From: Acidovorax radicis N35
Lineage (GTDB): Bacteria > Pseudomonadota > Gammaproteobacteria > Burkholderiales > Burkholderiaceae_C
Reading direction: 5' to 3'
DNA: 64,000 nt
NCBI RefSeq assembly: GCF_000204195.1
Contig: NZ_AFBG01000020.1
Coordinates: 558,001-622,000, forward strand
Numbering within the stretch: the first letter of the stretch is position 1; each line of letters starts with the position of its first letter. This document shows positions 20,076 through 29,800 of this stretch, piece by piece. The notes beneath the pieces are model-generated. The model worked only from the letters and a program-made list of their open reading frames with translations, ran no database searches and was not told where the DNA came from. The translations under genes were made by a program, and so were the position numbers.

Positions 20076-21611
20076 ATGCAGAAATTTGACGAGATGTACG
20101 CCATGCTGCCTTTTGATGGCAGCGATGTGCGGGAACACTACAAGCGCTATGCGCAGTGGTTGAGCAAACAGCCCCCTGATGTGATGCAGGCCCGCCGGGC
20201 CGAAGCCGAGATGATCTTCCGGCGTGTGGGCATCACCTTCGCCGTCTATGGCGCGAAGGACGAGGGCGGCGCGGGCAACGAGCGGTTGATTCCGTTTGAC
20301 CTGATCCCGCGCATCATTCCAGCCCATGAGTGGAGCAGCATGCAGCAAGGGCTGGTGCAGCGGGTCACGGCGCTCAACCGCTTCATCCACGACGTGTACC
20401 ACGGCCAGGACATCATCCGCGCCGGCATCGTGCCCGCCGACCTCATCCTCAACAACGCGCAGTACCGGCCCGAGATGGCCGGTGTGCAGGTGCCGCAGAA
20501 CATCTACGCGCACATCGCGGGCATCGACATCGTTCGAGCGCCCAATGAAAAGGGCGAAGGCGAGTACTACGTGCTCGAAGACAACCTGCGCGTGCCCAGC
20601 GGCGTGAGCTACATGCTCGAAAACCGCAAGATGATGATGCGGCTGTTCCCCGACCTGTTCAGCTTGCACAAGGTGGCGCCCGTGGCCCACTACCCCGACA
20701 TGCTGCTCGAGACCCTGCGCGCCAGTGCCCCCGCTGCGGCCGACGAGCCGACGGTAGTAGTGCTCACGCCTGGCATGCACAACAGCGCGTACTTTGAGCA
20801 CGCCTTTCTTGCGCAGCAGATGGGTGTGGAGTTGGTCGAGGGGCAGGACCTGGTCGTCAAAGACAAGTTCGTCTACATGCGCACCACGCGCGGCCTGCAG
20901 CGGGTGGACGTGATCTACCGCCGCGTGGACGATGACTTCCTCGATCCGCAGGTGTTCCGCCGCAATTCCACGCTGGGCTGCCATGGCCTCATGGAGGCCT
21001 ATCGCGCAGGCAACGTGGGCATCTGCAATGCAGTGGGCACCGGTGTCGCCGACGACAAGTCGGTCTACCCCTATGTGCCCGAGATGATTCGCTTCTACTT
21101 GGGGCAGGAACCCATCCTCAAGAACGTGCCCACCTGGATGTGCCGCAAGCAGGACGACCTGCAGCATGTGCTGGCGAACCTGAAGGACCTGGTCGTCAAG
21201 GAAGTGCACGGCGCGGGCGGCTACGGCATGCTGATCGGCCCGGCCGCCACGCAGGCCGAGATCGAGGACTTCCGCCGCGCGCTGCTGGCCAACCCGGCGG
21301 GCTACATCGCCCAGCCCACGCTCAGCCTGTCGAGCTGCCCCACGTATGTGGAAAGCGGCATCGCCCCGCGCCATATCGACCTGCGCCCCTTCGTGCTCAG
21401 CGGCCGCGAGGTGCAGATGGCCGCTGGGGGCCTCACGCGTGTGGCGCTGCAGGAAGGCTCGCTGGTGGTGAATTCGTCGCAGGGCGGGGGCACCAAAGAC
21501 ACCTGGGTGCTGGGCGAGGGTGCGCCTGCCGCGCAACCCAAGGCCGTGCAATCCCAGTCGCAGGGCCAGGGTCAGGGCCAGTCGCAAAGTCAATCGCAAG
21601 GGAGCATCTGA
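20076..21611 (+). CDS. circularly permuted type 2 ATP-grasp protein (COG2308)
   Basis: A 511-aa predicted ATP-dependent carboxylate-amine ligase of the DUF404/DUF407 family. It begins MQKFDEMYAMLPFDGSDVRE and has YYVLEDNLRVPSGVSYMLEN, DVIYRRVDDDFLDP and VVKEVHGAGGYGMLIGP, which cover the nucleotide and metal site of this permuted fold. The last 25 residues are a Gln/Ser/Gly low-complexity tail. It has a strong ribosome site (CCAGGAGG). It is paired with an alpha-E gene downstream, as is usual; the pair is thought to make a small peptide product, but no substrate is established. Confidence 0.9.
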   Translation: MQKFDEMYAMLPFDGSDVREHYKRYAQWLSKQPPDVMQARRAEAEMIFRRVGITFAVYGAKDEGGAGNERLIPFDLIPRIIPAHEWSSMQQGLVQRVTALNRFIHDVYHGQDIIRAGIVPADLILNNAQYRPEMAGVQVPQNIYAHIAGIDIVRAPNEKGEGEYYVLEDNLRVPSGVSYMLENRKMMMRLFPDLFSLHKVAPVAHYPDMLLETLRASAPAAADEPTVVVLTPGMHNSAYFEHAFLAQQMGVELVEGQDLVVKDKFVYMRTTRGLQRVDVIYRRVDDDFLDPQVFRRNSTLGCHGLMEAYRAGNVGICNAVGTGVADDKSVYPYVPEMIRFYLGQEPILKNVPTWMCRKQDDLQHVLANLKDLVVKEVHGAGGYGMLIGPAATQAEIEDFRRALLANPAGYIAQPTLSLSSCPTYVESGIAPRHIDLRPFVLSGREVQMAAGGLTRVALQEGSLVVNSSQGGGTKDTWVLGEGAPAAQPKAVQSQSQGQGQGQSQSQSQGSI

Positions 21612-21613
21612 AC

Positions 21614-21769
21614 ATGCTGAGCCGCACCGCCGACCACTTGTTCTGGATGTCTCGCACCACGGAGCGGGCGGAAAAGCCCCATGCCATGGGGCTTTCGATA
21701 CAACACCGCGTGCGTGCGCAGCACGTGCGGGGTTCTCTGCCCTGTTCGATGAAGGAGGCCGCATGCTGA
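21614..21769 (+). pseudogene. decayed duplicate of the alpha-E gene start
   Basis: Translation from 21614 gives MLSRTADHLFWMSR, then TTERAEK, which repeats the first 21 residues of the true alpha-E protein (MLSRTADHLFWMSRYTERAE) with mostly synonymous base changes. After that the similarity ends and the frame runs 30 more codons into the start of the real gene, stopping at 21769. It sits 2 nt after the ATP-grasp stop, where alpha-E would normally begin. It is either a remnant of a partial tandem duplication or a short translated leader. Confidence 0.65.
21673..21695 (+). promoter_or_regulatory. perfect 10-bp hairpin between ATP-grasp and alpha-E
   Basis: AAAGCCCCAT (21673-21682), loop GCC, ATGGGGCTTT (21686-21695). 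The stem has no mismatch. It ends in TTT but then CGATA, so it is an imperfect terminator; it could attenuate or punctuate transcription between the two genes. Confidence 0.55.
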
Positions 21770-22722
21770 GCCGCACTGCCGACCATTTGTTCTGGATGTC
21801 CCGCTATACCGAGCGGGCGGAGAACACTGCCAGAATGCTCAATGTGAGCTACGAAACATCGCTGCTGCCGCAGGCTGCCGATGTCGCGCAAAAAGGCTGG
21901 GAAGGGCTGCTGTCCATCAGTGAGCTGATCCCCGCCTATACCGCCAAGCACGGCGAGGTAACGCCTGCCCGTGTGCTGGAGTTCATGGTGCGCGACGGGA
22001 CCAATCCCTCGTCCATCCTGTCCTGTCTGCGCGCAGCGCGCGAGAACGCACGGGCCGTGCGGGGCGCGTTGACCACCGAGGTGTGGGAGACGAAGAACCA
22101 GACCTGGCTGGAACTGCACCGGCAGCTTGAAGGCGATGCCTTCGAGCGTGACCCGGGCCAGTTTTTTGAATGGGTGAAGTACCGTTCGCACCTCTCACGG
22201 GGCGTGGTGCTGGGCACCATGCTGCAGGATGAGGCCTTTCACTTCCTGCGCATGGGCACGTTCCTGGAGCGCGCCGACAACACCGCGCGCCTGCTGGATG
22301 TGAAGTTCCATGCAGTCAAGAATGATTTTTTTGGCCGTGCCAGCGACCGCAACCAGGAGAGCGATTTCTACCATTGGAGCGCCATCCTGCGCAGCGTGTC
22401 GGCCTTCGAGGTGTACCGCAAGGTATACCGTGACGTGATCACGCCCGGCCGCGTGGCCGACCTGCTGATCCTGAGCCGCGACATGCCGCGCTCGCTGCAC
22501 GCGTGCCTGCGCGAGGTGGTGGACAACCTGGCCGTGCTGGCCAACGGGCAGTCCGCCGAAACCAGCCGCAGGGCGGGGCGCCTGCTGGCCGACTTGCAGT
22601 ACGGCCGCATCGACGAGATCCTGGCCACGGGCCTGCACGCTTTCCTCACGCAGTTCCTGGACCGGGTGAACGACCTCGGGGGCGGCATCAGCCGCGATTT
22701 CCTGGTGACCTCGGGCGACTGA
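21763..22722 (+). CDS. alpha-E domain protein (DUF403, COG2307)
   Basis: A 319-aa all-alpha protein that accompanies permuted ATP-grasp enzymes. It begins MLSRTADHLFWMSRYTERAE and shows LRMGTFLERADNTARLLDVK and LRSVSAFEVYRKVYRDVI, typical of the family. The ATG at 21763 has GAAGGAGG upstream. The usual third member of the cluster, a transglutaminase-like protein, does not follow here; the next gene is on the opposite strand. It shares a long operon-like layout with the ATP-grasp gene, but the duplicated start and hairpin separate them. Confidence 0.9.
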   Translation: MLSRTADHLFWMSRYTERAENTARMLNVSYETSLLPQAADVAQKGWEGLLSISELIPAYTAKHGEVTPARVLEFMVRDGTNPSSILSCLRAARENARAVRGALTTEVWETKNQTWLELHRQLEGDAFERDPGQFFEWVKYRSHLSRGVVLGTMLQDEAFHFLRMGTFLERADNTARLLDVKFHAVKNDFFGRASDRNQESDFYHWSAILRSVSAFEVYRKVYRDVITPGRVADLLILSRDMPRSLHACLREVVDNLAVLANGQSAETSRRAGRLLADLQYGRIDEILATGLHAFLTQFLDRVNDLGGGISRDFLVTSGD

Positions 22723-22765
22723 GCCGGGGCAAGGTGACCGTGGCGCGGCGCAGGCACGCGGCCGG

Positions 22766-23104
22766 TCACTCCTGCGCGTTGCGCCTCTGGTCGCGCAGCA
22801 TGAAGAGATACAGGCTTTCGACCTTCTCGCGCGCCCAGGGGGTCTTGCGCAAAAACTTGAGGCTGGAGCCCACGCTGGGGTCGATTTGAAAGCACCGGAT
22901 GGGGATCTGCTGCCCCAGTTCGTCCCAGCCAAAGTAGTCTGCCAGTCCCACCACCATGGCTTCCAGCGTCACGCCGTGCAGCGGGTTGCGTGGCTGCTTG
23001 GCCGGGGCGCCAGCAGGGCTTGGGGGGGCTGGGGTGCCTGGAGCGGCGGGCGCGCCTTCGGTGACGGGTGAACCAGGTATGGGGGTGGGCTCGTTGGCGT
23101 TCAT
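22766..23104 (-). CDS. VF530 family DNA-binding protein
   Basis: A 112-aa protein with a Pro/Ala-rich N-terminal arm ([18 protein letters not shown]) followed by the compact VF530 (DUF2132) domain: [53 protein letters not shown]. The solved homologue from Vibrio fischeri is a small helical protein proposed to bind DNA. The ATG at 23104 with GGGG upstream is preferred over 23116. It converges with the alpha-E gene. Confidence 0.85.
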   Translation of the reverse strand: MNANEPTPIPGSPVTEGAPAAPGTPAPPSPAGAPAKQPRNPLHGVTLEAMVVGLADYFGWDELGQQIPIRCFQIDPSVGSSLKFLRKTPWAREKVESLYLFMLRDQRRNAQE

Positions 23105-23138
23105 GGCCCCAAGCATAAAGCCGCAGGGCCGCAGCGTC

Positions 23139-24056
23139 TCACCCGGACCGCTGCAGATGGGCCTCGCTGCGGAACAGTTCAGCGGCCCAATCCACGAATG
23201 CCCGCACCTTGGCGCTCAGGTGGCGGTTGGGTGGGTAGACCACGTACACGGGCAGCACGGGCTGCGTCCATTGAGGCAGCAGTTGCACGAGTGCCCCGCT
23301 CTTCAGGTGCCGTTCGGCCTGGAAGCTCGTGATCTGGCCAATGCCCAGGCCTGCCACCAGGGAGGTCACGTACGCATTGGCCTCGTTGACGCTCAACTGG
23401 TAGGGCCCTGAAATATCGATGGACTCGGTGTCCTTGCGGAACTCCAGTGGGTAGTGCCGGCCCGAATGGGGCGAGAAATACAGCAGGCTGGTGTGCTTTT
23501 CCTCAATCTCCAGTGGATGCGCGGGTGTGCCCTTGCGGGCCAGGTAGTCTGGCGATGCGACGGTGATGAATTCCAGATTGCCGATGCGCCGCGCCACCAG
23601 CGACTGGTCGCTCAACTCGCCGCCCCGGATCACACAGTCCACGTTGTCGCCAATCAGGTCCACGATGCGGTCGCTCACGCCCAGGTCGAGCTGGATGTCC
23701 GGATAGCGCGCGTGGAAATCCGCCAGGTGCGGTATCAGCAGCAATTGCGCCACTGCCGTACCCACATCGATGCGCAGGCGCCCGCGCGGGTTCGCCCGCG
23801 CGTTGGTCATGCTGGCCTCGATGTCGTCCAGGTCGGTCAGCAGGCGCACGGTGCGGTCGTAGTAGGCCGCGCCGTCGGGCGTCACCGTCACACGGCGTGT
23901 GGTGCGGTTGAGCAGCTTCACGCGCAGGCGCTCCTCCAGCGCTTGCACGTGCTTGGTCACCGTGGCTTTGGGCAGCGAGAGTGAATCGGCCGCCCGGGTG
24001 AACGTGCCGGCCTCTACCACCCGCACGAATATGCGCATGGCCTGTATTTGGTCCAT
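23139..24056 (-). CDS. LysR-type regulator of the efflux locus (BpeT/CeoR-like)
   Basis: A 305-aa LysR regulator. The N-terminal winged helix is [26 protein letters not shown]...[15 protein letters not shown], with a periplasmic-binding-like effector domain from about residue 90. It is divergent from an llpE-type hydrolase and an RND pump, the arrangement of ceoR-llpE-ceoAB-opcM and bpeT-llpE-bpeEF-oprC in Burkholderia, so it probably controls the locus in response to a drug or aromatic effector. The 176-bp gap to the hydrolase gene should hold its operator. Confidence 0.85.
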   Translation of the reverse strand: MDQIQAMRIFVRVVEAGTFTRAADSLSLPKATVTKHVQALEERLRVKLLNRTTRRVTVTPDGAAYYDRTVRLLTDLDDIEASMTNARANPRGRLRIDVGTAVAQLLLIPHLADFHARYPDIQLDLGVSDRIVDLIGDNVDCVIRGGELSDQSLVARRIGNLEFITVASPDYLARKGTPAHPLEIEEKHTSLLYFSPHSGRHYPLEFRKDTESIDISGPYQLSVNEANAYVTSLVAGLGIGQITSFQAERHLKSGALVQLLPQWTQPVLPVYVVYPPNRHLSAKVRAFVDWAAELFRSEAHLQRSG

Positions 24057-24232
24057 GGCTTCTCCTTGAATCTGGAACTACAGCACCCACCAGTGGGTGC
24101 TGAGGAATTCTCACATGCCCGCCACCCTGCGATTGTTGAGCTTTTGGAAACAGTGCGGTGGTGTTTGACCTGTTTATCTGAAAGACGCAAGCCACTACAT
24201 TTCATCCATCGTCAATTTACTGGGTACATGCC

Positions 24233-25111
24233 ATGCAGCCCGACCATCCTTCCTCGCCATCTTTCATTCTGCCGCCCGTTGCCAAGCCCTCCGAAGGGGG
24301 TAAGGCTGCTTCCGTGTGCTCCGACTCCACTATTGAAGTGACCAAGGGGCGGGATGTGGCCGTGCGCATGTATGGGCGCAAGAAGAGTGGCCAGGCGTCG
24401 CCGGTGGTGGTGCATTTTCATGGTGGCGCATTCACCTCGGGAGGCCTGGACACCGGCTGCACCGTGGCCTCGCTGCTGGAAGGCGTGGGGGCCGTGGTGG
24501 TGTCGGTGGCTTACCCGCTCACCCCGTTCCCGCAGCCGGTGGACACGGGCTATGACGTTCTCAAGTGGGTGCACCGCAACCGCACCAAGCTCGGCGGGCA
24601 AGGTGCGCTGGTCTACCTCGCCGGTGAGGAAGCTGGTGGCAACCTGGCCGCCGCCGTGGGTCTGATGGCGCGCGACCAGTCGCACCCGCCGCTGGCCGGG
24701 CAGATCCTGCTCTCGCCCATGCTGGACCCGTGTGTGGGCACGGCCTCACTGCGCGAAGCCACGGGCAATGCCACCGGCTGCAAATGGGCCGAAGGCTGGC
24801 GCAATTTTCTGCGCAGCCCGCGTGATGCAGACCATCCTTACGCCGTGCCCGGGGCTGCACATCGCCTGGCAGGTTTGCCACCCACGCTGGTGCTGGTGGG
24901 CGACACCGACCCGATGCACGACGAAGCGCTGGCCTACGCCACCCGGCTGGAGGCCGCAGGCCTGCAGGTCACCCGCCATGTTTTCTCCAAAACGGCGCAG
25001 TGGCCCGATGCCTTGTTGCAGACAGGGCAAAACGAATGCCCTTGCGCAGCGGGTGCGCAGGAGCAATTCCGCCTGTTTTTTGAAGCCACCCGATGTCCGG
25101 TGCCTTCCTGA
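24233..25111 (+). CDS. LlpE-like alpha/beta-hydrolase, apparently lacking its nucleophile
   Basis: A 292-aa protein with the alpha/beta-hydrolase_3 (HSL-like) fold. The oxyanion motif HFHGGAF (H61-F67) is intact and the acid is plausible in VLVGDTDPMHDEALAYATRL. The nucleophile elbow, normally GDSAGGN, reads GEEAGGN (131-137), putting Glu133 where the Ser belongs, and no His-Gly-Phe motif follows near the C-terminus (QWPDALLQ stands there). It is therefore likely not a standard esterase. It occupies the llpE position between the LysR gene and the pump. An error at the codon would need two changes from a Ser codon, so the substitution looks real. Confidence 0.8.
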   Translation: MQPDHPSSPSFILPPVAKPSEGGKAASVCSDSTIEVTKGRDVAVRMYGRKKSGQASPVVVHFHGGAFTSGGLDTGCTVASLLEGVGAVVVSVAYPLTPFPQPVDTGYDVLKWVHRNRTKLGGQGALVYLAGEEAGGNLAAAVGLMARDQSHPPLAGQILLSPMLDPCVGTASLREATGNATGCKWAEGWRNFLRSPRDADHPYAVPGAAHRLAGLPPTLVLVGDTDPMHDEALAYATRLEAAGLQVTRHVFSKTAQWPDALLQTGQNECPCAAGAQEQFRLFFEATRCPVPS

Positions 25112-25147
25112 GAGTTTGTTCCCAGCAACCCGGGCCGCAGAAAGTCG

Positions 25148-25178
25148 TTGACCTCAACTTTGGTTGAGGTTTGATACT
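25148..25178 (+). promoter_or_regulatory. MerR/SoxR-type promoter with 19-bp spacer
   Basis: -35 TTGACC (25148-25153) and -10 GATACT (25173-25178) are 19 bp apart, the over-long spacing that MerR-family activators correct. Between them lies ACCTCAA-N6-TTGAGGT (25151-25170), a dyad close to the SoxR box. It faces the efflux genes and lies 420 bases before the adaptor start. Confidence 0.7.
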
Positions 25179-25342
25179 GCGGCCTTCCCGCCAACCACCT
25201 GGTTTTCAACGCTGATTTTTCCGGCCTCACCGTGCCGGAGGGAGAAGCCTTGTCCACGCATTTCTGCAAGCCGTGCCCGCCTGGGCCCAGACGGCAGGCA
25301 GGGGCGATTGATGTCAACGATAGATACGGAGGAAATCACAGC

Positions 25343-25417
25343 ATGAAAAAACCATGGGGCCACTCGCCGCTCCGCAACCACGGCTGTCACAACACGCAGT
25401 GCAGCCACGTCTTCTGA
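25343..25417 (+). CDS. 24-codon ORF in the efflux leader
   Basis: ATG at 25343 is preceded by a strong ribosome site, GGAGGAAATCACAGC. The peptide starts MKKPWGHSPLRNHG and ends CHNTQCSHVF, rich in His and Cys, with a stop at 25417. It lies 160 bases after the MerR-type promoter and 180 bases before the adaptor gene, in an otherwise gene-free 490-base stretch (25112-25601). Its position suits a leader peptide that could govern pump expression; this is inferred, not known. Confidence 0.45.
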   Translation: MKKPWGHSPLRNHGCHNTQCSHVF

Positions 25418-25601
25418 CATCGGTATGGACATGGCCCGGTGGTGCGCTGCCGGGGCCTTGACTTTTCCACCGTGTCATTGCCGAGACTGCCCCTCCATCC
25501 ACGGCCCTGACACCTGTCGGCACAACGCCCACGTACCGGGGTGTGGCAAAAAACCTCCACCGGCTCGCCCCACAAGGGAAGCCTTAACGATTGAAACGAC
25601 C

Positions 25602-26855
25602 ATGAACTCCAATCCTTTCTCAAAGAGCCGCCCGCTGGGCCTGGCCACCCTTGCCACCGCAGTGACGGCCACCGTGGCCGCCATCATCCTTGTGTTCCAG
25701 GCGCCTGTTGCCCAGGCCGATGGCACCCCTGCTGCGCCACCGGCCATGCCGGTGTCGGTGGCGGCCGTACTGCAAAAAGACATCGCCCTGTGGGACGAGT
25801 TCTCCGGCCGCCTCGAAGCCGTGCAGCGTGTGGATGTGCGACCCCGTGTCTCGGGCGCTGTGCAGGCCGTGCACTTTCGCGAAGGCTCGCTGGTCAAGCA
25901 GGGCGACCTGCTGGTCACGGTGGACCCCGCTCCTTACGCCGCCGAGGTGGACCGCGCCGAAGCCCAGGTGGTGGCCGCGCAAGCCCGTGTGTCGTACACG
26001 CGCAGCGAACTGGAGCGCGCCACACGCCTGCTCGAAGAAAAAGCCATTGCCCAGCGCGAGCACGACGAGCGCCTGAACGCACAGCGTGAGGCCGATGCCA
26101 ACCTGCGCGCCGCCCAGGCCGCGCTGCAGACCGCCAAGCTCAACCTGGGCTACACCCAGGTGCGCGCCCCTGTCGCGGGCCGCGTAGGCCGCATCGAGGT
26201 CACCGTGGGCAACCTGGTAGCCGCTGGCGCGGGCGCACCCGTGCTGACCACGCTGGTGTCCGTGAGCCCTATCTACGCCAGCTTTGATACCGATGAGCAG
26301 ATCGTGGTGAAGGCCCTGGCCGACCTGCAAAGCGGCCAGCGTGGCAATAGCGCGCGCCAGCTCATCGAGCGCATCCCCGTGCAGATGGGCACCGGCACCA
26401 CGGGCGGTACGCCGCACGCCGGCCGCTTGCAGCTCATCGACAACCAGGTGGATGCCAAGAGCGGCACGGTGCGTGTGCGCGCCGTGTTCGACAACGAAGA
26501 CGGTGTCCTGATGCCCGGCCAGTTCGCCCGCATCCGCATGGGCCAGGCCCGCAACACGCAAGCGCTGCTGATCAACGAGCGTGCCGTGGGCACCGACCAG
26601 AACAAGAAGTTCGTGATGGTGGTGGGCGAAGGCAACAAGGCCGAGTACCGCGAGGTCACCCTGGGCGCGCCGATTGACGGCCTGCGCGTGGTCACCTCAG
26701 GCCTCAAGGCTGGCGAGAACATCGTCGTCAACGGCCTGCAGCGCGTGCGCCCCGGTGCCGTGGTGGCGCCCCAGTCGGTTCCCATGACCGCCAAGGCCGA
26801 GATTGCGGGTGATCGCAAGGAAGCCAAGAACGCAGCCAAGTCGCCAGCGGCCTGA
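25602..26855 (+). CDS. RND efflux periplasmic adaptor (BpeE/CeoA/MexE-like)
   Basis: A 417-aa membrane-fusion protein linking the inner-membrane pump to the outer-membrane channel. It has an N-terminal membrane anchor (residues 12-33, no lipobox Cys), then a biotinyl-lipoyl-like domain (VSGAVQAVHFREGSLVKQGD), a coiled-coil hairpin (about 110-180), a beta-barrel (VRAPVAGRVGRI) and a membrane-proximal domain. The ATG at 25602 is chosen because upstream codons lack a signal. It is followed 28 nt later by the pump gene. The operon is bpeEF-oprC-like and may export hydrophobic antibiotics such as chloramphenicol, by analogy. Confidence 0.92.
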   Translation: MNSNPFSKSRPLGLATLATAVTATVAAIILVFQAPVAQADGTPAAPPAMPVSVAAVLQKDIALWDEFSGRLEAVQRVDVRPRVSGAVQAVHFREGSLVKQGDLLVTVDPAPYAAEVDRAEAQVVAAQARVSYTRSELERATRLLEEKAIAQREHDERLNAQREADANLRAAQAALQTAKLNLGYTQVRAPVAGRVGRIEVTVGNLVAAGAGAPVLTTLVSVSPIYASFDTDEQIVVKALADLQSGQRGNSARQLIERIPVQMGTGTTGGTPHAGRLQLIDNQVDAKSGTVRVRAVFDNEDGVLMPGQFARIRMGQARNTQALLINERAVGTDQNKKFVMVVGEGNKAEYREVTLGAPIDGLRVVTSGLKAGENIVVNGLQRVRPGAVVAPQSVPMTAKAEIAGDRKEAKNAAKSPAA

Positions 26856-26883
26856 GCGCCACGGACCCAAGGAATTTGCATCC

Positions 26884-29800
26884 ATGAATCTATCCCGCTT
26901 TTTCATCGACCGCCCCATCTTCGCCGGGGTGCTGTCGGTGCTCATCTTCCTCGGGGGGCTCATCGCATTGCGCGGTCTGCCCATCTCCGAATACCCTGAA
27001 GTCGCACCGCCCTCCGTGGTGGTGCGCGCACAGTACCCGGGCGCCAACCCCAAGGTGATCGCCGAGACCGTGGCCACGCCGCTGGAGGAATCCATCAACG
27101 GCGTGGAAGGCATGCTCTACATGGGCAGCCAGGCCACCACCGACGGCGTGATGACGCTGACCGTGACCTTTGCCCTGGGCACTGATCCCGACAAGGCCCA
27201 GCAGCTGGTGCAAAACCGCGTCTCGCAGGCCGAGCCGCGCCTGCCCGAGGAAGTGCGCCGCCTGGGCGTCACCACCGTCAAGAGCGCGCCCGACCTGACC
27301 ATGGTGGTCCACCTGGTCTCGCCCAACAACCGCTACGACATCGACTACCTGCGCAACTACGCGGTGCTCAATGTGAAGGACCGCCTCGCCCGCATCGGCG
27401 GCGTGGGCCAGGTCCAGATCTTCGGCGGCGGCGACTACTCCATGCGTGTCTGGCTCGACCCGCAAAAGGTCGCGCAGCGCGGCCTCTCGGCCAGCGACGT
27501 GGTGACCGCCATCCGCGGCCAGAACGTGCAGGCCGCCGCTGGCGTCGTGGGCGCATCGCCCGGCCTGCCGGGCGTGGACCTGCAACTGTCCATCAACGCC
27601 CAGGGCCGTCTGCAGACCGAAGAAGAGTTCGGCGACATCATCGTCAAGACCGGTGCCGACGGTGCGGTGACGCGCCTGCGCGACATCGCCCGCCTGGAGC
27701 TGGGCGCGGCCGACTACTCGCTGCGCTCGCTGCTCAACAACGACCCCGCCGTGGGCATGGGCGTGTTCCAGGCGCCGGGCTCCAACGCGCTGGACATCTC
27801 GTCCAACGTGCGCAAGACCATGGACGAGATCCAGAAGAACATGCCCGAAGGTGTGGAGTACCGCATTGCGTACGACCCCACGCAGTTCGTGCGTGCGTCC
27901 ATCAAGTCTGTGATCCACACGCTGCTCGAAGCCATCGCCCTCGTGGTGCTGGTGGTGATTTTGTTCCTGCAGACCTGGCGCGCGTCCATCATCCCGCTGC
28001 TGGCCGTGCCGGTGTCGGTGGTGGGCACGTTCGCGGTGCTGCACCTGCTGGGCTTTTCAATCAACGCTCTGAGCCTGTTCGGCTTGGTGCTGGCCATCGG
28101 CATCGTGGTGGACGATGCCATCGTGGTGGTGGAGAACGTCGAGCGCAACATCGAGGCGGGCCTGACCCCGCGCGAGGCCACCTACCGCGCCATGCGTGAA
28201 GTGTCCGGCCCCATCATCGCGATTGCGCTGGTGCTGGTGGCCGTGTTCGTGCCGCTGGCGTTCATCAGCGGCCTCACGGGGCAGTTTTACAAGCAGTTCG
28301 CGGTCACGATTGCGATCTCCACGGTGATCTCGGCGATCAACTCGCTGACCCTGTCGCCTGCGCTCAGCGCACTGCTTCTCAAGGGCCACAACGAGCCCAA
28401 GGACGCGCTCACGCGTGGCATGGACAAGGTGTTCGGTGGCCTGTTCCGCGGCTTCAACCGCCTGTTCCACCGCGGCTCCGAGGCCTACAGCGGCGGCGTC
28501 AAGCGCGTCATCGGCCGCAAGGCACTGATGTTCGTGATCTACCTCGCGCTGGTGGGGGCCACGGTGGGCCTGTTCAAGATCGTGCCCGGCGGCTTCGTGC
28601 CCGCACAGGACAAGCAGTACCTGATCGGCTTTGCCCAGCTGCCCGACGGCGCCACGCTGGACCGCACCGAGAACGTGATCCGCCGCATGGGCGAGATCAT
28701 GAAGGCGAACCCGAACGTCGAAGACGCGATTGCGTTCCCGGGCCTGTCGATCAACGGCTTTACCAACAGCTCCAACTCCGGCATCGTGTTCGCCACGCTC
28801 AAGCCCTTTGCCGAGCGCACCCGCGCGGACCAGAGCGGCGGCGCCGTGGCAGGGCAGCTGAACCAGTCGTTCGGCAGCATCCAGGATGCGTTCATCGCCA
28901 TGTTCCCGCCGCCACCCGTGGCGGGCCTGGGTACCACTGGCGGCTTCAAGCTGCAGATCGAAGACCGCGCGTCGCTGGGCTTTCAGGCCATGGACGGCGC
29001 CGTGAAGGCCTTCATGGCCAAGGCCTACCAGACGCCCGAGCTGGCCGGCATCTTCAGCAGCTGGCAGGTCAACGTCCCGCAGCTGTACGCCAACATCGAC
29101 CGCACCAAGGCGCGCCAGCTGGGTGTGCCGGTGACGGACATCTTCGACACGCTGCAGATCTACCTGGGCAGCCTGTACGCCAACGACTTCAACCAGTTCG
29201 GCCGCACGTACAGCGTGCGTGTGCAGGCCGATGCGGCCTACCGCGCGCGGGCTGAAGACGTGGGCCTGCTCAAGGTGCGCTCTGCCACCGGCGAGATGGT
29301 GCCCTTGTCGGCGCTGATGAAGATGGAGCCGAGCTTCGGCCCCGAGCGTGCCATGCGCTACAACGGCTACCTGGCCGCGGACATCAACGGCGGCCCTGCA
29401 CCCGGCTACTCGTCGGGGCAGGCCCAGGCCGCCATCGAGCGCATTGCCGCAGAGACGCTGCCCCAGGGCATCACCTTCGAGTGGACCGAGCTCACCTACC
29501 AGGAAATCCTGGCCGGCAACTCCGCCGTGCTGGTGTTCCCGCTGGCCATCCTGCTGGTGTTCCTGGTGCTGGCCGCGCAGTACGAAAGCCTGACGCTGCC
29601 CATTGCCATCATCCTGATCGTGCCCATGGGCATCCTGGCGGCCATGACCGGGGTGTGGCTGAGCAAGGGCGACAACAACGTGTTCACGCAGATCGGGCTC
29701 ATCGTGCTGGTGGGGCTGTCGGCCAAGAATGCCATCCTGATCGTGGAGTTTGCGCGAGAGCTGGAGTTTGCCGGGCGCACCCCCGTGCAGGCCGCCATCG

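Noticed and set aside
22734-22769. GTGACCG...CGGTCAC hairpin as a terminator after alpha-E
   Set aside because: The loop is 22 bases long, there is no T run, and it overlaps the VF530 stop codon.
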